A model generated the notes under the pieces. That model was not told the DNA's origin. It made no database searches and worked only from the letters and a program-made list of their open reading frames with translations. Below are positions 26,710 through 36,030 of a stretch of 64,000 nucleotides of DNA, piece after piece. Position numbers and translations under genes: made by a program. Source of the stretch: Stutzerimonas kunmingensis. GTDB lineage: Bacteria > Pseudomonadota > Gammaproteobacteria > Pseudomonadales > Pseudomonadaceae. How positions within the stretch are numbered: the stretch's first letter is position 1; each line of letters starts with the position of its first letter. The DNA is taken from the NCBI RefSeq assembly GCF_014764705.1, contig NZ_JACXXG010000015.1, positions 29,570 to 93,569 of the forward strand, read 5' to 3'.

Positions 26710-28397
26710 TGCAGCCTGAATTCTGGAATGACAAACGCCCTGCTGGCGTGCCCAACGACATCGATCTAGGTGCTTACCGCTCGGTCGTCGAAGTGTTCGA
26801 GCGAGCCTGCAAGACCCACGCGGACCGCCCCGCATTCAGCAATATGGGTGTCACCCTCAGCTACTCCGATCTGGAGCGCCACTCCGCCGCTTTCGCCGCC
26901 TGGCTGCAGCACCACACCGATCTGCAACCCGGCGACCGCATCGCCATTCAGATGCCCAACCTGCTGCAGTATCCCATCGCGGTGTTCGGTGCGCTGCGTG
27001 CCGGCCTCATCGTGGTCAATACCAACCCGCTGTACACCGCGCGGGAGATGCGCCACCAGTTCCAGGATTCCGGCGCGCGGGCGCTGGTGTATCTCAATAC
27101 CTTCGGCCACCACGTGCAGGAGGTGCTGCCTGATACCGCCATCGAGCACCTGATCGAAGTGCGCATCGGCGACATGTTGCCGCCGCTCAAGGGCGCGCTG
27201 GTCAACGCGGCGGTCAAGCACCTGAAGAAAATGGTGCCGGATTACAGCCTGCCGCAAGCCGTTTCCTTCAAGGATGTGCTGCGCGACGGCGCACGCCACA
27301 GCCACAAGCCCGCGCCGCTGGAACTCGACCACGTCGCCGTGCTGCAGTACACCGGCGGTACGACCGGTGTGGCCAAGGGCGCGATGCTGACCCACGGCAA
27401 CCTGGTGGCGAACATGCAGCAGGTGCGGGCCAACATGCAGCAGCTGGACGATCAGGGCCACCCGGTCATCCGTGAAGGTCAGGAAGTGATGATCGCGCCG
27501 CTGCCGCTGTATCACATCTACGCCTTCACGGTTAACTGCATGTGCATGACGGTGACCGGCAACCACAACGTGCTGATCACCAACCCGCGGGACATCAATG
27601 GCTTCGTCAAGGAACTGCAGCGCTGGCAGTTCTCCGCGTTCCTCGGGCTCAACACGCTGTTCGTCGCGCTGATGGCTCACCCGCAGTTCAAGAAGATCGA
27701 CTTCTCCCGGCTCAAAGGCACCAATTCCGGCGGTACAGCCCTGGTATCGGCAGTCGCCGAACGCTGGAAGAGCATGACCGGCTGCACCGTTGTCGAAGGC
27801 TACGGCCTGACCGAAACCTCGCCGGTCGTCTGCGCCAATCCTCATGGCGAACATTCGCGCCTCGGCACGGTGGGGCTACCGGTGCCCGGTACCACGGTCA
27901 AGGTAATCGACGACGAAGGCAACGCCTTGCCGCTCGGCGAGCGCGGTGAGCTGTGCGTCAAGGGGCCGCAAGTGATGAAGGGCTACTGGCAGCGTCCCGA
28001 AGCTACGGCTGAGGTGCTGGACGAGGAGGGCTGGCTGAAGACCGGCGACATCGCGGTGATCGACGAGGACGGGTTCGTCAGCATCGTCGACCGCAAGAAG
28101 GACCTGATCATCGTCTCCGGTTTCAACGTCTACCCCAACGAGATCGAGGACGTGGTGATGGCCCACCCGAAGGTCGCCGCCTGCGCCGCTATCGGTGTCG
28201 CGGACGAGAAATCCGGCGAGGCGGTCAAGCTGTTCGTCGTGCCCAGCGATCCGACCCTCACCCAGCAAGAACTGCAGGCTTATTGCCGGGAGAATTTCAC
28301 CGGCTACAAGATGCCGCGGCACTACGTTTTCCGCGATGCATTACCGATGACGCCGGTGGGCAAGATCCTGCGCCGCGAGTTGCGTGAAAGCGCCTGA
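26709..28397 (+). CDS. fadD2: long-chain acyl-CoA synthetase (FadD2-like)
   Basis: This is a 562-residue ANL-superfamily enzyme. The P-loop is YTGGTTGVAKGAMLTHGN (about residue 215), the A5 motif is VVEGYGLTETSPVV and the FACS region reads GWLKTGDIAVIDEDGFVSIVDRKKDLIIVSGFNVYPNE. It activates fatty acids with ATP and CoA. It is one of two adjacent synthetases in the same order as PA3300 and PA3299. The start lies after AAAGAGG and overlaps an A-rich CA motif. The downstream hairpin at 28436-28463 suggests the two genes can be transcribed separately. Confidence 0.92.
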   Translation: MQPEFWNDKRPAGVPNDIDLGAYRSVVEVFERACKTHADRPAFSNMGVTLSYSDLERHSAAFAAWLQHHTDLQPGDRIAIQMPNLLQYPIAVFGALRAGLIVVNTNPLYTAREMRHQFQDSGARALVYLNTFGHHVQEVLPDTAIEHLIEVRIGDMLPPLKGALVNAAVKHLKKMVPDYSLPQAVSFKDVLRDGARHSHKPAPLELDHVAVLQYTGGTTGVAKGAMLTHGNLVANMQQVRANMQQLDDQGHPVIREGQEVMIAPLPLYHIYAFTVNCMCMTVTGNHNVLITNPRDINGFVKELQRWQFSAFLGLNTLFVALMAHPQFKKIDFSRLKGTNSGGTALVSAVAERWKSMTGCTVVEGYGLTETSPVVCANPHGEHSRLGTVGLPVPGTTVKVIDDEGNALPLGERGELCVKGPQVMKGYWQRPEATAEVLDEEGWLKTGDIAVIDEDGFVSIVDRKKDLIIVSGFNVYPNEIEDVVMAHPKVAACAAIGVADEKSGEAVKLFVVPSDPTLTQQELQAYCRENFTGYKMPRHYVFRDALPMTPVGKILRRELRESA

Positions 28398-28435
28398 TAA
28401 CGACAGGCGCAGCCCGCAGAGGGCGGCTCAAATTG

Positions 28436-28463
28436 AGTGACCGGGACATATGTTCCGGTCACT
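28436..28463 (+). terminator. hairpin after the first fadD gene
   Basis: AGTGACCGG (28436-28444) pairs perfectly with CCGGTCACT (28455-28463), and the inner GACATATGTT is itself nearly palindromic. Only a short T run follows, so termination may be incomplete and allow some readthrough into the second fadD. Confidence 0.6.
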
Positions 28464-28621
28464 TTATGTCGAATCAACGCGTTCCGGACTCTGTTCGCTC
28501 CTGGGCAAAGCTGCTAACCTCGGGCACGCTTTTAGCCCGATTAGTGGTACAAAAGTTAACAAATCACAACAAAACAGCTGCCATCGCGCAGTAATAAAGC
28601 TGTTGCTTAGGAGTGGGGTTC

Positions 28622-30313
28622 ATGACCGATAACTTCTGGAAGGATAAGTATCCTGTTGGTGTCTCCAGCGAGATCAATCCCGACGAGTATCAGAACATCC
28701 AGGCTGTGCTCAAGCAGTCTTGCGAGCGTTTCGCCGACAAGCCGGCCTTCAGCAATCTTGGCAAGACCCTGACCTATGGTGAGCTGTACAAGCTGTCCGG
28801 CGATTTCGCCGCCTATCTGCAGCAGAACACCGATCTTCAGCCCGGCGACCGTATCGCCGTGCAGCTGCCCAACCTGATCCAGTACCCCATCGTGGTGTTC
28901 GGGGCCATGCGCGCCGGCCTCATCGTGGTCAACACCAACCCGCTGTATACCGCGCGGGAAATGGAACACCAGTTCAACGACGCCGGCGCCAAGGCGCTGG
29001 TCTGCCTCGCCAACATGGCGCATCTGGCCGAGGAAGTGCTGCCCAAGACCGGCATCAAGCACGTGGTCATCACCGAAGTCGCCGACATGCTGCCGCCGCT
29101 CAAGCGCATGCTGATCAACGCGGTGGTCAAGCATGTGAAGAAGATGGTTCCGGCCTACAGCCTGCCGAAGGCGGTCAAGCTCAACGACGCGCTGGCCCTG
29201 GGCCGTGGCAAGGCAGTGCGGGACGTATCGCCAAGCAGCGATGAAGTCGCCGTGCTGCAGTACACCGGCGGTACCACGGGCGTCGCCAAGGGCGCGATGC
29301 TGACCCACCGCAACATTGTGGCCAACATGCTGCAGTGCAAGGCGCTGATGGGGTCGAACCTCAATGACGGCAGCGAGGTGCTGATCGCCCCTCTGCCGCT
29401 CTACCACATCTACGCCTTCACCTTTCACTGCATGGCGATGATGCTCAGCGGCAACCACAACATCCTGATCTCCAATCCGCGCGACCTGCCGGCGATGATC
29501 AAGGACCTGTCGAAGTATCGCTTCAGCGGCTTCGTCGGCCTCAACACGCTGTTCGTGGCGCTGTGCAACAGCGAAGACTTCCGCAAGCTGGATTTCTCCG
29601 CGCTCAAGGTCACCCTGTCGGGCGGCATGGCGCTGCAGCTGGCGACGGCCGAGCGCTGGAAACAGGTGACGGGTTGCCCCATCTGCGAAGGCTACGGCCT
29701 GACCGAAACCAGCCCGGTGGCCTCGGTCAATCCGATCGAGCACATCCAGATCGGCACCATCGGCATTCCGGTTCCTTCGACGCAGTTCAAGGTCATCAAT
29801 GACGATGGCCAGGATCTGGCGCAAGGCGAGATCGGCGAGCTGTGCATCAAGGGCCCGCAGGTGATGAAGGGTTACTGGCAGCGCCCCGAGGCCACTGCCG
29901 AAGTGATCGACGCCGAAGGTTGGTTCAAGTCGGGCGACATCGGTGTGGTTCAGGAAGACGGTTACATCCGCATCGTTGACCGCAAGAAGGACATGATTCT
30001 GGTCTCCGGTTTCAACGTCTATCCCAACGAGCTGGAAGACGTGCTTGCCGGTCTGCCAGGGGTACTGCAGTGCGCCGCCATTGGCGTGCCGGACGAGAAG
30101 TCCGGTGAGGCGATCAAGCTGTTCGTGGTGGTCAAGCCGGGGGAGAGCCTGACCAAGGAGCAGGTCATGCAGCACATGCACGATAACCTGACCGGCTACA
30201 AGCGCCCGAAGTCAGTGGAGTTCCGCGACAGCCTGCCGACCACCAACGTCGGCAAGATCCTGCGCCGTGAGTTGCGTGATGAAGAGTTGCGCAAGCTGGG
30301 CCACAAGAAGTAG
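28622..30313 (+). CDS. fadD1: long-chain acyl-CoA synthetase (FadD1-like)
   Basis: This is a 563-residue ANL-superfamily acyl-CoA synthetase. The start at 28622 follows AGGAG and gives MTDNFWKDKYPVGVSSEINP, the normal FadD N-terminus. The P-loop is YTGGTTGVAKGAMLTHRN, A5 is CEGYGLTETSPVA, and the FACS region contains GWFKSGDIGVVQEDGYIRIVD. It is clearly paralogous to the preceding gene. In P. aeruginosa FadD1 prefers long chains and FadD2 shorter ones; I assume but cannot show the same split. The 224-bp gap upstream is A+T-rich and may hold its own promoter. Confidence 0.93.
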   Translation: MTDNFWKDKYPVGVSSEINPDEYQNIQAVLKQSCERFADKPAFSNLGKTLTYGELYKLSGDFAAYLQQNTDLQPGDRIAVQLPNLIQYPIVVFGAMRAGLIVVNTNPLYTAREMEHQFNDAGAKALVCLANMAHLAEEVLPKTGIKHVVITEVADMLPPLKRMLINAVVKHVKKMVPAYSLPKAVKLNDALALGRGKAVRDVSPSSDEVAVLQYTGGTTGVAKGAMLTHRNIVANMLQCKALMGSNLNDGSEVLIAPLPLYHIYAFTFHCMAMMLSGNHNILISNPRDLPAMIKDLSKYRFSGFVGLNTLFVALCNSEDFRKLDFSALKVTLSGGMALQLATAERWKQVTGCPICEGYGLTETSPVASVNPIEHIQIGTIGIPVPSTQFKVINDDGQDLAQGEIGELCIKGPQVMKGYWQRPEATAEVIDAEGWFKSGDIGVVQEDGYIRIVDRKKDMILVSGFNVYPNELEDVLAGLPGVLQCAAIGVPDEKSGEAIKLFVVVKPGESLTKEQVMQHMHDNLTGYKRPKSVEFRDSLPTTNVGKILRRELRDEELRKLGHKK

Positions 30314-30327
30314 TACTCGTACCTCGA

Positions 30328-30359
30328 CGAAAAAACCCCGCCTCGGCGGGGTTTTTTCG
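30328..30359 (+). terminator. strong terminator after fadD1
   Basis: A 14-bp perfect stem (30328-30341 with 30346-30359) with loop CTCG contains an A run on one arm and a T run on the other, followed by more T. It can work in both directions and ends the fadD transcript. Confidence 0.92.
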
Positions 30360-30487
30360 TTTTTGCGAACAGCGTTCATCGGCAGCGGCCGTCACAGTTT
30401 GAATTAGCGCTTGGTAGCGTTCTCCTCATTATGTAGTCGGTGGCACAATGGCACTACTTAACCGCGTTTTTCATGGGGGATTTCCAG

Positions 30488-32173
30488 ATGCTGTCATCAC
30501 TACGATTGCGAGTGAAACTGCTCTTGCTTGCCCTTGGCCCGATTCTGCTGCTCGCTGTCCTGCTCAGCGGCGTTGCGGTGATCGAGCTGCAGGATCTGGC
30601 TGACCAGCAGGAAACGCAGACCCGCGCCAGTCTCATCCGCGACCGCCGCGCCGAACTCGAAAGTTACGTGCAGCTCGCCCGCAATGCGATTGCGCCGATC
30701 TATGAGCGCTCCGCCGAAGGCGACCTGCAGGCCCGCGATCAGGCCGTGGCGCTGCTGGAAGGGCTGACCTACGGCCGCGAGGGCTACTTCTGGGGTTACG
30801 ACGGGCAGTCCGTTCGCGTGTTCCAGGGCGCTACCCGCGAGCGTATCGGTGAGAACTTTGCCGACTTCAAGGACCCGAATGGCGTGTATGCGATTCGTGA
30901 ACTGGTCAAGGCGGGTCAGAACGGTAGCCACTACGTCGACTACAGTTTCGCCGTGCCGGGCAGCAATGCACTGGTGCCCAAGGTCGGCTATGCCGAGTAC
31001 CTGCCGAAATGGAACCTGGTATTCGGCACTTCGCTGAACCTGGATGACGTCGAGCGCGATGTCGGTGAGGCTCGGGCAGCCTTCCAGGCGCGCATCGACA
31101 GTCTCACGCTGATCATGCTTGGGTCCGCGCTGCTGCTGCTCATCCTCGTTGCCGTGCTCGCGGTGCTGATGAGCAATGCCATTCTGCGGCCGCTGCTGCA
31201 GATCAAGCAGAACCTCGACGACATGGCCGAGGGCGATGGCGACCTGACTCATCGCCTGCCGGTTACCAGCCGTGACGAGCTGGGTGAGCTGTCGGCATCG
31301 TTCAACCGCTTCGTCGAGAAGATCCACGTGCTGGTGCAACAGGTCGCCGGAACCACCGCGCAGCTGACCGGCCTGGTGGGTGAAGTCGCCAGCCAGGCGC
31401 AGCGTTCAGAGCACGCCATGGCCGATCAGCGCAGCGAAACCGACCAGGTGGCCACGGCAATCAACGAGATGTCGGCCGCTGCCCACGAAGTGGCGATGAG
31501 CGCCCAGCGTGCCGCCGAGGCCGCGCGCGAAACCGATCAGCAGGGCCTTGCGGCCAAGCAGGTCGTAGACCAGAGCATTCACCAGATTCATGAACTGGTG
31601 GGCGAGCTGCGCGGCAGCGGCGAGTCGCTGGAGGGACTGCAACAGGACGTGAAAGGCATCGTCGGCGTGCTCGACGTGATTCGTGCCATTGCCGAGCAGA
31701 CCAATCTGCTGGCGCTCAATGCCGCCATCGAGGCAGCCCGTGCCGGCGAGGCGGGGCGTGGATTCGCGGTGGTGGCTGACGAGGTAAGGGCGCTGGCCAG
31801 CCGCACGCAGCAGAGCACCGGCGAGATTCAGGGCATGATCGATCGCCTGCAGAACGCAACTTCGAACACCGTCAGCACCATGCTGCGCGCCGGTGAGAAA
31901 GGCGAGGGCACTCGTGATCACGCCAATCAGGCCGGGGAGTCGCTGGATGCCATCTCCGCACTGATCGGCACCATCAATTCGATGAACGCGCAGATCGCCG
32001 CCGCCGCCGAAGAGCAGACCGCCGTGGCCGAGGAGATCAACCGCAGCGTGCACCATATCGCCGACGCGGTGGACGGTGTGGCCAGCGATGCCGCCCAGGG
32101 CGCGCAAACCGCACGTGAACTCAATGGTCTGGCCGAACAGCTCCAGCGGCTGGTGGGACAGTTCCGCATCTGA
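30488..32173 (+). CDS. methyl-accepting chemotaxis protein with periplasmic Cache sensor (copy 1)
   Basis: This is a 561-residue chemoreceptor. The start at 30488 gives [19 protein letters not shown] with the first membrane helix at about residues 9-31. A single periplasmic Cache-type domain follows ([17 protein letters not shown], then [15 protein letters not shown]), then a second helix at about 205-230, a HAMP domain ([25 protein letters not shown]) and the signalling domain with hairpin tip [32 protein letters not shown]. No C-terminal CheR-binding pentapeptide is present. A terminator follows, and the paralogue starts 184 bp downstream. The YFWGYD pattern is typical of receptors for small organic acids, but the ligand is not known. 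Confidence 0.92.
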   Translation: MLSSLRLRVKLLLLALGPILLLAVLLSGVAVIELQDLADQQETQTRASLIRDRRAELESYVQLARNAIAPIYERSAEGDLQARDQAVALLEGLTYGREGYFWGYDGQSVRVFQGATRERIGENFADFKDPNGVYAIRELVKAGQNGSHYVDYSFAVPGSNALVPKVGYAEYLPKWNLVFGTSLNLDDVERDVGEARAAFQARIDSLTLIMLGSALLLLILVAVLAVLMSNAILRPLLQIKQNLDDMAEGDGDLTHRLPVTSRDELGELSASFNRFVEKIHVLVQQVAGTTAQLTGLVGEVASQAQRSEHAMADQRSETDQVATAINEMSAAAHEVAMSAQRAAEAARETDQQGLAAKQVVDQSIHQIHELVGELRGSGESLEGLQQDVKGIVGVLDVIRAIAEQTNLLALNAAIEAARAGEAGRGFAVVADEVRALASRTQQSTGEIQGMIDRLQNATSNTVSTMLRAGEKGEGTRDHANQAGESLDAISALIGTINSMNAQIAAAAEEQTAVAEEINRSVHHIADAVDGVASDAAQGAQTARELNGLAEQLQRLVGQFRI

Positions 32174-32202
32174 TCGACAAGCCGCTCTAGGACGGGCCAT
32201 TG

Positions 32203-32227
32203 CGAAACCCTGCCAGGCAGGGTTTCG
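32203..32227 (+). terminator. terminator between the two chemoreceptor genes
   Basis: CGAAACCCTGC (32203-32213) pairs perfectly with GCAGGGTTTCG (32217-32227) around a 3-nt loop. It lies 30 bp after the first receptor stop, so each receptor is probably transcribed on its own. Confidence 0.75.
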
Positions 32228-32356
32228 TCGTTCATGGGGTAAAGAAAGCTCCCGCCAGGTCGACAACCCGAAGGTACTTGCGCAATTGGTGCTTAAGTGG
32301 CGCCTGTTTTTTGTCGCAATTTCTCTTGCTCCAGGTACCTAAAGGGATCGATCAGA

Positions 32357-34042
32357 ATGCTCTCCAATCTTCGTTTACGAATGAAGCTGCTGTTGCTCAC
32401 GCTGGGCCCGATTCTACTGCTCTCCATCCTCCTCAGCGGCATCGCCGTCTATGAATTGCGCGCACTGGCCGAACAGCAGGAAGAGCACACCCGCAAGAGC
32501 CTCATTCAGGATCGGCGTGCCGAGCTCAAGCATTACGTCGAGCTTGCGCGCAATGCCATCGGGCCGATCCACGAGCGCTCCGCCGAAGGCGACATGCAGG
32601 CGCGCGATCAGGCGGTGGCCATTCTCGAGCGGATGTCCTACGGCAAGGACGGCTATTTCTGGGGCTATGACTCCCAGGCCGTGCGCATCCTGCAGGGCAA
32701 CACCAAGGACAAGATCGGCCAGAGCTTCTACGACTACCGTGACCCGAACGGTGTCTACGCCATTCGCGAGCTGGTGCGCGCCGGCCAGGACGGCAGCCAC
32801 TACGTCGACTACAGCTTCGTGCTGGGTGACAGCAGTGTGCTGGTGCCCAAGGTCGGCTATGCCGAATTCCTGCCCAAATGGAACATGGTCTTCGGCACAT
32901 CGTTGAACCTGGATGGCGTCGAGCGCGACGTGCAGGCCGCGCGGGCAGAGTTCCAGGAGCGCATCGACGGGCTGGTAGCCATCATGCTGGTTTCGGCGTT
33001 CGCGCTGCTGGCGTTGATGGCGCTGCTAGCCGTCTTCATGAGCAATGCCCTGCTCAGTCCGCTGTTGCTGATCAAGCGCAATCTGGATGACATGGCCCAG
33101 GGCGACGGCGACCTGACCCAGCGACTACCGATCACCAGCCAGGATGAACTGGGTGAGCTGGCCATGTCGTTCAACCGCTTCGTCGCGAAGATCCATTCGC
33201 TGGTACAGCAGGTCGCCGGCACCACCACGCAATTGAGCGGGCTGGTCGGTGCGGTGGCCAGCCAGGCGCAGCGCTCGGAACAGGCCATGGCCGACCAGCG
33301 CAGCGAGACCGATCAGGTCGCCACGGCGATCAACGAGATGTCGGCCGCGGCCCACGAGGTCGCGATGAGCGCCCAGCGTGCCGCCGAAGCGGCGCAGCAG
33401 ACCGATCAGCAGGGCGTTGCGGCCAAGCAGGTAGTCGATCAGAGCATCCGCCACATTCACGAACTGGTGGGCGAGCTGCGTGGTAGCGGTGAGTCGCTGG
33501 AAGGGCTGCAGCAGGACGTGAAAGGCATCGTTGGTGTGCTTGACGTGATCCGCGCCATCGCCGAGCAGACCAACCTGCTGGCGCTCAATGCGGCCATCGA
33601 GGCAGCCCGTGCCGGTGAGGCAGGTCGCGGTTTCGCCGTGGTCGCCGACGAAGTACGTGCCCTTGCCAGCCGTACCCAGCAGAGCACCGGTGAAATCCAG
33701 GGCATGATCGACCGTCTGCAGAGCGCCACTTCCAACACCGTCGCCACCATGTTGCGCGCTGGCGAGAAAGGCGAGAGCACCCGTGACCAGGCCAACCAGG
33801 CCGGTGAGTCACTGGATGCCATCTCCGCACTGATCGGCACCATCAACTCGATGAACGCGCAGATCGCCGCCGCCGCCGAAGAGCAGACCGCCGTGGCCGA
33901 GGAGATCAACCGCAGCGTGCACCACATTGCCGATGCGGTGGACGGTGTGGCCAGCGACGCCGCTCAGGGAGCTCAGACCTCCCGCGAGCTGAATGGACTG
34001 ACCGTGCAACTGCAGCAGCTGGTCGGTCAGTTCCGAATCTGA
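32357..34042 (+). CDS. methyl-accepting chemotaxis protein with periplasmic Cache sensor (copy 2)
   Basis: This is a 561-residue chemoreceptor, exactly the length of its upstream neighbour. Architecture is the same: helix 1 ([19 protein letters not shown]), Cache domain ([17 protein letters not shown]), helix 2, HAMP and signalling domain. The signalling half is almost identical to copy 1 in protein and also in long DNA stretches (for example around 33840-33925 against 31970-32055). The Cache domain differs at many positions. Tandem duplication with different sensing and the same output is the simplest reading. The start at 32357 is supported by the match to copy 1. Confidence 0.92.
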   Translation: MLSNLRLRMKLLLLTLGPILLLSILLSGIAVYELRALAEQQEEHTRKSLIQDRRAELKHYVELARNAIGPIHERSAEGDMQARDQAVAILERMSYGKDGYFWGYDSQAVRILQGNTKDKIGQSFYDYRDPNGVYAIRELVRAGQDGSHYVDYSFVLGDSSVLVPKVGYAEFLPKWNMVFGTSLNLDGVERDVQAARAEFQERIDGLVAIMLVSAFALLALMALLAVFMSNALLSPLLLIKRNLDDMAQGDGDLTQRLPITSQDELGELAMSFNRFVAKIHSLVQQVAGTTTQLSGLVGAVASQAQRSEQAMADQRSETDQVATAINEMSAAAHEVAMSAQRAAEAAQQTDQQGVAAKQVVDQSIRHIHELVGELRGSGESLEGLQQDVKGIVGVLDVIRAIAEQTNLLALNAAIEAARAGEAGRGFAVVADEVRALASRTQQSTGEIQGMIDRLQSATSNTVATMLRAGEKGESTRDQANQAGESLDAISALIGTINSMNAQIAAAAEEQTAVAEEINRSVHHIADAVDGVASDAAQGAQTSRELNGLTVQLQQLVGQFRI

Positions 34043-34310
34043 TTCGACGTTCTCCGGCGGCAGGTGCAACGTCTGTCGCCGTTTCTGAACGGCGCTGTTC
34101 GCAGCACCGTTCCGTAAGGCGCCACTGAAGCGCCTCGATGAAGTTCCCTGCAACCCGATCAACGGCGCTACCGGCGGGCGGCTGTCTCAGAACCGAGACG
34201 GCGGCCGTTCGGTCTAGCTCCCTATGGCCGCGTCCGCTGAAAGCAGTAGGGGACGATGGCGCAAGCCACAGGCGGCCTGCCCAGCAATCCGTTGCAAGGA
34301 TGAGTTACCC

Positions 34311-35915
34311 ATGCACAAAAAAAACAATGCTGTTCGGGTAGTTGCTTCTCTCGCATTACTTACTGGCAGCGTCGCGTTTGCGGCGCCGCAGGTAGACATC
34401 CCGCAATTCAACGACTTCTGGACGCCGGACAAGCCCAACGCGGCGTTGTGCCGTTCGCCGTTGCTGGTTGGTACGCCGGTCGGTTTGCCGCGCTGCATGC
34501 AGGCGAGCAACGTCATGAAGCACCTGGAGGCGTTGCAGGACATCGCCACGATGAACGACGGCAATCGTGCGTCAGGTCAGCCCGGTTATCAGGCGTCGAT
34601 CGACTACGTGCGCAGCCGCCTGCAGCGCGCCGGTTATCGCGTCGAAGTGCAGGCCTTCCCGTTCCTTGCGTTCTATCCGGTCAGCCCCGGCACGCTGAGC
34701 GCCGTGGCGCCGCAGCCGGCGCAGTACGTCTGGGAGGAGGATTTCACCTACGCCGATCAGACCGATCCGGGCAGTGTCACCGCACCGGTGGTGCCGGTCG
34801 ACCTGGCTCTCGGCGCTGGCAACACCTCCACCAGCGGCTGTGAGCCCGAGGACTTCGCCGGCTTCCCGGCCGGTGCCATCGCCTTGATGCAGCGCGGCAC
34901 CTGTCCGTTCGGGCAGAAGGCGAGCAATGCCGCGGCGGCCGGTGCGGCTGGCGCCATCATCTTCAACCAGGGTGACACCGAGGACCGCAAGGGGCTGCTG
35001 GTCGCAACCCTGGGCGAGGACTACAGCGGCGGCATCCCGGTGATGTTCTCGACCTACGATAACGGCGTGGCCTGGTCGCAGACCGCGGGGCTGCAACTGA
35101 GCATGAACGTCGACGTGGTGCGCGAGCAGACCGAGACCTACAACCTGCTGGCCGAAACGCGCCGCGGCGATCCGGGCAACGTGGTCATGGTCGGCGCGCA
35201 CCTGGACTCGGTGTTCGAAGGGGCGGGCATCAACGACAACGGCTCGGGCAGCGCTGCGCTGCTGGAAATGGCCCTGCTGATGAGCAAGGCGCGGCCGGAA
35301 AACAAGGTACGCTTTGCCTGGTGGGGGGCCGAGGAGTCGGGGCTGGTGGGTTCGACCTACTACGTCAACCAGCTGCCGGATGAGCAGAAGCAGCGCATCA
35401 AGGCCTACCTGAACGTCGACATGATCGGTTCGCCGAACTACGCCAACTTCATCTATGACGGCGATGGTTCCGACTTCGGCCTGCAGGGGCCACCCGGCTC
35501 GGCCGCCATCGAACGCCTGCTGCGCACCTACTTCCAGCTGCGCAATGCGCCGTCTGAAGGCACCGAGATCGATTTCCGCTCCGACTACGCACAGTTCTTC
35601 GAGGACGGCATTGCCTTCGGCGGTCTGTTCACCGGTGCCGAGGACATCAAGACCGAGGAACAGGCGCAGCGTTACGGCGGCGCAGCCGGCCAGCCGTTCG
35701 ATCCGTGCTATCACAACGAATGCGACAACCTCGGCAACATCTCCACCGAGGCGCTGGAGTTGCACGGTGATGCGCTGGCCTTCGCCACCAGCTGGCTCTC
35801 GTTGTCGACCAAGATGATCGATGACGAGATCGCCGCAGCGGCCGAGCAGAGCATTGGCAGCATGCGCATCCAGCAGGTACAGGAGAAGTCGCGCTGGGGT
35901 CACTGGATCCGTTGA
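34311..35915 (+). CDS. secreted M28 leucyl aminopeptidase (PaAP-like)
   Basis: This is a 534-residue exported zinc aminopeptidase. The ATG at 34311 gives a signal peptide (MHKKNNAVRVVASLALLTGS, cleavage near AFA). A protease-associated (PA) domain is inserted at about residues 150-260 (GFPAGAIALMQRGTCPFGQKA). The two-zinc site is visible: His in GAHLDSV, Asp in GINDNGSGSA, Glu pair in WWGAEESG, Asp in NVDMIGSP and His in CYHNECDN. Length and layout match the P. aeruginosa secreted aminopeptidase PA2939. An AAAAACAA motif covers codons 4-6, a possible Hfq/Crc site. Confidence 0.92.
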   Translation: MHKKNNAVRVVASLALLTGSVAFAAPQVDIPQFNDFWTPDKPNAALCRSPLLVGTPVGLPRCMQASNVMKHLEALQDIATMNDGNRASGQPGYQASIDYVRSRLQRAGYRVEVQAFPFLAFYPVSPGTLSAVAPQPAQYVWEEDFTYADQTDPGSVTAPVVPVDLALGAGNTSTSGCEPEDFAGFPAGAIALMQRGTCPFGQKASNAAAAGAAGAIIFNQGDTEDRKGLLVATLGEDYSGGIPVMFSTYDNGVAWSQTAGLQLSMNVDVVREQTETYNLLAETRRGDPGNVVMVGAHLDSVFEGAGINDNGSGSAALLEMALLMSKARPENKVRFAWWGAEESGLVGSTYYVNQLPDEQKQRIKAYLNVDMIGSPNYANFIYDGDGSDFGLQGPPGSAAIERLLRTYFQLRNAPSEGTEIDFRSDYAQFFEDGIAFGGLFTGAEDIKTEEQAQRYGGAAGQPFDPCYHNECDNLGNISTEALELHGDALAFATSWLSLSTKMIDDEIAAAAEQSIGSMRIQQVQEKSRWGHWIR

Positions 35916-35925
35916 TCGGCTGAAC

Positions 35926-35949
35926 ACCGCGCCGGCATGCCGGCGCGGT
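35926..35949. repeat. 24-bp perfect palindrome after the aminopeptidase gene
   Basis: Positions 35926-35949 form a perfect palindrome centred on GCATGC, 11 bp after the stop codon. It is almost pure G+C and can fold into a very stable hairpin that may end transcription or protect the mRNA 3' end. No T run follows. Confidence 0.6.
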
Positions 35950-36030
35950 CCCTGCACAAACCCTTTCCCTTCGGCCGGCCGGGCAAATCTGCGACAATCG
36001 CGCCCTTCTCGAATTGCCCCACGGCTGTCC

